Position numbers and translations under genes: made by a program. Shown here in pieces: positions 6,126 to 9,947 of a stretch of DNA of 9,947 bases; the first letter of the stretch is position 1, and every line of letters begins with the position of its first letter. This DNA comes from Acidobacteriota bacterium. Lineage in GTDB: Bacteria > Acidobacteriota > Terriglobia > Terriglobales > Acidobacteriaceae. Location: contig QIAR01000159.1 of NCBI GenBank assembly GCA_003225595.1, forward strand, positions 1 through 9,947, read 5' to 3'. The notes under the pieces were generated by a model. That model worked only from the letters and a program-made list of their open reading frames with translations. It ran no database searches and was not told where the DNA came from.

Positions 6126-7526
6126 ATGAAGCACACGCGACAACTCTTCGGAACCGATGGCATTCGCGGCGTGGCTGGCGAATTTCCGCTCACGGTAGAG
6201 AGTACGTACATGATCGGCCGCGCTCTGGGGCACGATCTCATTCGGACGAATCCCCGCGCGCGCGTGGTAATCGGACAGGACACCCGCGAGTCGAGCCAGT
6301 GGATCGCCGATCGGGTTGCTTCAGGTCTGGCTTCAACCGGCATCGAGGTCGCCAGCGCCGGTGTGATCACTACGCCGGGCGTGGCTTATCTGGCCCGATC
6401 GCGCAAATTCGATGCAGGGGTGGTTGTCTCCGCCTCTCATAATCCTTGGACCGACAATGGCATCAAGGTTTTTTCCGGTGATGGTTACAAGCTGCCGGAT
6501 TCAGACGAACTGGACATTGAGAAAGAAATTTTCGCCCTTCTCCAGGATTCTTTGGCGAACGACTCATCCGACTCATCCGCACCATATGCCACGCCCAACG
6601 AAATTCCCGCACCAAGTTTGCCGGGTGATGCCGGTTTGCGCCGTGCCTATATCGAATGGCTGGCCCACAACGTCTCCGGCGATTTGAGCAAGCTCAGGGT
6701 CCTGGTGGATTGCGCGAACGGCGCTGCAACCGCAGAAGCTCCGGAACTGTTTCGGGCATGCGGCATACAGGCGACTTTCCTCCACGCTTCGCCCGACGGC
6801 ATGAACATCAATGAAGGCTGCGGCGCACTCCATCCCGAAAAGGTTGCCAAAAAGGTGGCGGCGCAAAAGGGTCATTTTGATCTGGGCGCGACCTTCGATG
6901 GTGATGCCGATCGCGCCCTGTTCAGCGATGCGGAGGGTAACGTCGTGAACGGCGATGGCGTCCTGCTGCTTGCCGCCCGGGACATGCAGACACGCGGCAC
7001 TCTCGCCAACTCCACTGTTGTGGTCACTACCATGTCGAACATGGGTCTTGAGATCGCTCTGAAGCATTCCGGTATTCGCATGCTACGGGCCAATGTCGGA
7101 GACAAGTACGTGTTGGAGGAAATGCAGAAGTCCGGCGCGACTTTGGGCGGCGAGCAGTCCGGTCATATCATCTTCCGCGATGGCGAAGCCACCACTGGCG
7201 ACGGCCTACTCACGTCTCTTAGGGTAATGGAGATCATGGCGCGGCGCGGCCGCTCGTTAGCTGAGCTGGTTCGTGATCTCAAAGTGTTTCCGCAGACGAT
7301 TCAGAACATCCGCGTCCGCGAAAAAGTCCCATTTGCTCAGGTGCCTGACGTGAAGCGCGCGATCGCAGCTGCCGAGCAGGAACTCGATGGTAATGGACGC
7401 GTCGTCGTGCGCTACTCCGGCACCGAAGCGCTGGCCCGCGTCATGGTCGAAGCGGAGAGCGAAAAAAAGATGCGGCGAATTGCGAGTGGGATTGCGAATA
7501 GCATTAAGAGCGCTTTGGGTGGGTGA
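6126..7526 (+). CDS. glmM: Phosphoglucosamine mutase
   Basis: Converts glucosamine-6-phosphate to glucosamine-1-phosphate, the step that commits sugar to UDP-GlcNAc, peptidoglycan and lipid A. The 466-residue alpha-D-phosphohexomutase begins FGTDGIRG (8-15). Its phosphoserine loop is VSASHNPWTDNG (101-112), with Ser104 the expected phosphorylated residue. Mg2+ is held by DGDADR (258-263), the sugar by GEQSGH (342-347), and phosphate by RYSGTE (429-434). All four domains are complete. A Ser/Pro-rich stretch (about 141-166), encoded partly by a short ACTCATCCG repeat, lengthens the link between domains 1 and 2 relative to E. coli. The start is 25 nt after cdaR; its Shine-Dalgarno sequence is weak. 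In Firmicutes GlmM also binds and inhibits CdaA. Confidence 0.97.
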   Translation: MKHTRQLFGTDGIRGVAGEFPLTVESTYMIGRALGHDLIRTNPRARVVIGQDTRESSQWIADRVASGLASTGIEVASAGVITTPGVAYLARSRKFDAGVVVSASHNPWTDNGIKVFSGDGYKLPDSDELDIEKEIFALLQDSLANDSSDSSAPYATPNEIPAPSLPGDAGLRRAYIEWLAHNVSGDLSKLRVLVDCANGAATAEAPELFRACGIQATFLHASPDGMNINEGCGALHPEKVAKKVAAQKGHFDLGATFDGDADRALFSDAEGNVVNGDGVLLLAARDMQTRGTLANSTVVVTTMSNMGLEIALKHSGIRMLRANVGDKYVLEEMQKSGATLGGEQSGHIIFRDGEATTGDGLLTSLRVMEIMARRGRSLAELVRDLKVFPQTIQNIRVREKVPFAQVPDVKRAIAAAEQELDGNGRVVVRYSGTEALARVMVEAESEKKMRRIASGIANSIKSALGG

Positions 7527-7735
7527 GAGTCGCGATGGTGGACGCGCTGCGCGCCCTCGGCAGTCTATGGAATCTCGGCCTGCTGGTCGTGGCCGTGGGC
7601 ACTCTCGTGTGGTTTTTCTATTGGGTCTTTCTGCGAAAGTTGATTCGGGCAAGAAGGATCGCCAACCTTAGATTCAATCGGATAGTTCGCGAACAGATGT
7701 CCCAGGGATCCGACAGCAATCGACCTCGGGACTGA
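7523..7735 (+). CDS. Small single-pass membrane protein, coupled to glmM
   Basis: I do not recognise this 70-residue protein. It has one strongly hydrophobic helix (about 18-37, LGLLVVAVGTLVWFFYWVFL) followed by a very basic segment (RKLIRARRIANLRFNR), which by the positive-inside rule puts the C-terminus in the cytoplasm. Its GTG start overlaps the glmM stop as GTGA, a typical coupling arrangement; an in-frame ATG at 7535 is the alternative start. The overlap, the clean membrane design and the position as last gene of the cda operon make it likely real. A link to c-di-AMP or cell-wall synthesis is only inferred from context. Confidence 0.65.
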   Translation: MRVAMVDALRALGSLWNLGLLVVAVGTLVWFFYWVFLRKLIRARRIANLRFNRIVREQMSQGSDSNRPRD

Positions 7736-8079
7736 TCGTCGTGTCGGAGCCTACTGCTGAGGGTGCTGAAGGTGGTTGTCTTTGTAAAAACAGGCTGCAG
7801 AGAAACTCATTTTGTCACCTCAGGGGCTAAAGCCCTCGGTCATTTGAGGCCACCTATCGCAGCGCTGAAGCGCTGCGCCACCCAAAAACCAGCGTTTTTC
7901 CGACCTCGGGCTGCGGGAAAACTTGATTCGAAGGGTTAGTTAGTCCCAAGGGGATATTACGTCAACAATGGGAAGCCATTCACTTCCCGCCAAGCCACCC
8001 GTCCGGCCACGGTCGAACACATCACTGGAGCCAGCGCCGAATGACATCGCCATTCCCCAGACTCGTCACATACGCTGCG
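7736..8079. other. Non-coding region after the cda operon
   Basis: 344 nt between the convergent ends of the cda operon and the thioredoxin pseudogene. Apart from repeat copy B (7817-7902) I see no gene and no clear intrinsic terminator. CGACCTCGGG occurs at 7721-7730 (end of the small ORF) and again at 7901-7910. Confidence 0.6.
7817..7902 (+). repeat. 86-bp structured intergenic repeat, copy B
   Basis: Ungapped match to 4292-4377 (69 of 86). The hairpin CGCAGCGCTGAAGCGCTGCG (7858-7877) replaces the T-A closing pair of copy A by C-G and keeps the 8-bp stem. Most differences fall in the unpaired middle. It lies downstream of the last gene of the cda operon, in the same orientation as copy A, so the two copies flank the operon as direct repeats. 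Confidence 0.75.
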
Positions 8080-8977
8080 CTAGCCAGAGCGAAGCAGTTC
8101 CTCAATTCGATTTGTGAGCTGGCCGGCCAGATCTTCTGAACCATCGAATCCGTCATGGACCCAACGAATGCGACCTGTCTTGTCCAACAAGACCAATTTC
8201 GGCAGTCCGTAGAGGCCCATCCTATGTTCCAGGTTCTCGGAATCCACTGCGAAAGGCAGATCCCAATGCTGCGCTGAGATCATCCTACGCTGCTTCTCCA
8301 CGGTGTCGTTGCTGATGCCGGAATCAACAACCCAGACCACCACGCGAGGATCGTTCCTGTAACGTTGGGAGACCTGCTGGACGCGAGGTAACTCCCCGAT
8401 GCAGGGGCGGCACCAGGTGGCCCAAAAGGCCCAGCAGAACTACCCGACCCCGCAACAGATCTGAGCTGACTACTGCGCCGTCAATCGTAGAAAAGATAAA
8501 CGATGGCGCGGGTAGGTCGGCGTCCTTACTCAGCGAGTCGGTGACCATGCGAGGAATTACAATGCGCACGGCCAACAAACTCACAGCCAAAAGGCCAGCC
8601 GCAGTCAGCGAACCCAAACCCGTTTTCCCCGTCGCGAAAAGCCGCCGCAACAGGGTGCCAGAGAACGTCCCCAGGAGAGCCGCGCCCTGGAAACAGAAGA
8701 TGTACAAGTAGGCGGTAAAGGCATAGCCGGTGTAAGCAAGAAGCAAGATGGTGCTTGTACCGGGGACGACGATGAACAATAGCTTTAGGAACGTGTTGCG
8801 GGGAGCGCTATGGCCACGAAAGACTCCCGCAAGAAAATAGATTGTTTCTGCCATGAGGAACAGGATTGACGCATGGTTATCGGGCGCCCACCTCAATCCC
8901 GCGTAGAAGAGACCAAACGCTCCCGCGCCGACGACAATATCGATAACGACGTTTTGTAAACCGCGGGACAGAGCCAT
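8080..8977 (-). pseudogene. Membrane-anchored TlpA-like thioredoxin, frameshifted
   Basis: The 5' frame (8977-8324) starts at an ATG with a strong AAGGAG 7 nt upstream. It encodes about five hydrophobic helices (roughly 8-28, 36-52, 63-84, 86-106 and 122-141) and then a linker DLPAPSFIFSTIDGAVVSSDLLRG-like start of a thioredoxin fold. At residue 182 the frame breaks. Read one base on, the sequence continues AFWATWCRPCIGELPR, the redox site of TlpA/ResA proteins, and runs to the stop at 8080 through the conserved cis-Pro stretch YGLPKLVLLD. Repaired, the protein would be 298 residues: a membrane domain I do not recognise plus a periplasmic disulfide reductase. The unrepaired protein lacks the CxxC. 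It could be a recent pseudogene, a sequencing error in a G run, or programmed frameshifting. Confidence 0.85.
8430..8432 (-). other. Probable frameshift site (one extra G)
   Basis: On the minus strand CTGCTGGGCCTTTTGG reads L-L-G-L-L. Removing one G of the GGG run gives L-L-A-F-W, continuous with ATWCRPC. The lesion is therefore one inserted base, most simply in this run, seven codons before the first active-site cysteine. Confidence 0.75.
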
Positions 8978-8984
8978 GATTCGG

Positions 8985-8990
8985 CTCCTT
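8985..8990 (-). promoter_or_regulatory. Shine-Dalgarno site of the thioredoxin gene
   Basis: AAGGAG lies 7 nt before the ATG at 8977 on the minus strand. It is the best ribosome-binding site in the window and fixes the start of the broken gene. No clear promoter was seen in the gene-free 8991-9193. Confidence 0.75.
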
Positions 8991-9193
8991 GACTGAACTT
9001 TGTGCGCGTTACGCTTTCAGGAACGTACTAGCGAGCCGCTCTTGCACGATTAGGAGAAAAGTTTAGGGCAGGATCGTTGTCGTGAACAGTCTTTCGCGTC
9101 GCCCAAAGGCGTCGGCCTTAGGAAAGCTGACCCGGTATCAGAAAATCTTTTCAGTGGAAGTAGGATCAAAACCGTAACCACCCGGGGCCTGCC

Positions 9194-9947
9194 TTACTCC
9201 AAGTCCCTCCAGTTCGGGCCCACTCCGATCTCCACCAGCAAGGGCACATGCAGCGGATGCACGTTCTCCATCTGTTCCCGTACCAGCGTGCGCACGGTTT
9301 CAATTTCGGACTCAGGCACCTCGAACACCAGTTCGTCGTGCACCTGCAATGTCATTCTTGATTTCAGTCCGCGATCGCGCAACGCCGTATCAATGCGAAT
9401 CATCGCCAACTTGATCAGGTCGGCTGCGGTCCCTTGGAGGGGCGTGTTCACCGCTGTACGCTCGGCGAATCCGCGCTGATTCGCATTCTTGCTGTTGATA
9501 TCTGGAATCGGCCGCACCCGTCCGAATAGTGTTTTCACTCTCTGCTCGCGCCGTGCTTCATCGAGAGTCTTGTCGATGAAAGCGCGAATGCCCTTGTACT
9601 TCTCGAAGTAGGCGTTGATGAATTGTTTAGCATCGCTGGTTTCTATGCCCAGATTTTGGGATAGACCAAACGGGGAAAGCCCATAAACGATGCCGAAGTT
9701 TACTACTTTGGCTTGACGCCGGTGTTCTGAAGTAACCATCAGCGGAGGCACACCGAACACCTGTGAAGCGGTCAGCGTGTGGACGTCATCGCCACGGCGG
9801 TAAGCTTCCACCAGCAGCGAGTCCTTCGAGAAGTGTGCCAGCAGCCGCAGCTCGATCTGCGAGTAATCCGCAGCCAGCAACACGTGGCCCGGCTCGGCGG
9901 TGAATGCAGCTCGAATCTCGCGTCCCAGCTCGGTTCGAATCGGAATG
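9194..9947 (-). CDS. polA: DNA polymerase I, C-terminal part (partial)
   Basis: Family A DNA polymerase for Okazaki-fragment processing and repair. Only the last 250 residues are in the window; the 5' part lies beyond the right edge, and the frame is open to base 9946. Visible palm and fingers motifs, counting from the edge, are motif A AADYSQIELR (25-34) with the catalytic Asp, the O-helix RRQAKVVNFGIVYG (76-89) with Lys80 and a Phe at the position that disfavours dideoxynucleotides, and motif C QVHDELVFEVPE (201-212) with the second catalytic Asp. The product ends GPNWRDLE, a normal C-terminus. The ATG-like start at 9883 is internal, not the real start. The polymerase domain looks fully functional. 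Confidence 0.97.
   Translation of the reverse strand, partial: IPIRTELGREIRAAFTAEPGHVLLAADYSQIELRLLAHFSKDSLLVEAYRRGDDVHTLTASQVFGVPPLMVTSEHRRQAKVVNFGIVYGLSPFGLSQNLGIETSDAKQFINAYFEKYKGIRAFIDKTLDEARREQRVKTLFGRVRPIPDINSKNANQRGFAERTAVNTPLQGTAADLIKLAMIRIDTALRDRGLKSRMTLQVHDELVFEVPESEIETVRTLVREQMENVHPLHVPLLVEIGVGPNWRDLE

Noticed and set aside
5450..6370. 306-residue open frame on the minus strand
   Set aside because: It lies opposite cdaR and glmM, both clearly real, and has no family motifs.

Overview
This is a stretch of bacterial chromosome, most likely from the Acidobacteriota (class Terriglobia, Koribacter-like). The evidence is the 5' part of a 16S rRNA gene whose V1-V3 text resembles subdivision 1 Acidobacteria (judged from memory, not by database search), fairly GC-rich coding sequence, a TAGNNT flavour to the candidate -10 boxes, and many small intergenic hairpin repeats. 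No phage, transposase or CRISPR array was found. All assignments come from reading the sequence; no searches were run.

Layout, left to right. 1-534: 5' third of a 16S rRNA gene on the minus strand, running out of the left edge. 535-882: its leader, with a boxA-like antitermination site and a candidate promoter. 883-1595: non-coding, holding an 11-bp-phased group of DnaA-box-like motifs, several interspersed repeats and a perfect parS-type palindrome at 1540-1555. 1596-2306 (minus): a secreted double-cupin protein. 2435-2491: a 22-bp tandem repeat. 2521-4192 (plus): a small DUF2905-type membrane protein, then xseA (exonuclease VII large subunit). 4193-4532: non-coding, with an 86-bp structured repeat enclosed by a 26-bp inverted repeat. 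4533-7735 (plus): the compact operon cdaA - ybbR/cdaR - glmM - small membrane ORF. 7736-8079: a second copy of the 86-bp repeat. 8080-8977 (minus): a membrane-anchored TlpA-like thioredoxin gene broken by a one-base frameshift just before its WCRPC active site. 9194-9947 (minus): C-terminal part of DNA polymerase I (polA), cut by the right edge.

How the genes fit together. The functional core is the cda operon. CdaA makes cyclic di-AMP at the membrane, the YbbR-domain protein is its membrane-anchored regulator (CdaR), and GlmM makes glucosamine-1-phosphate for peptidoglycan and, in Firmicutes, binds and inhibits CdaA. A 70-residue membrane ORF overlaps the glmM stop codon by GTGA and may be a fourth member. 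The two directly repeated 86-bp elements bracket this operon. The parS palindrome next to an rRNA operon suggests that this locus lies in the origin-proximal, ParB-bound part of the chromosome.
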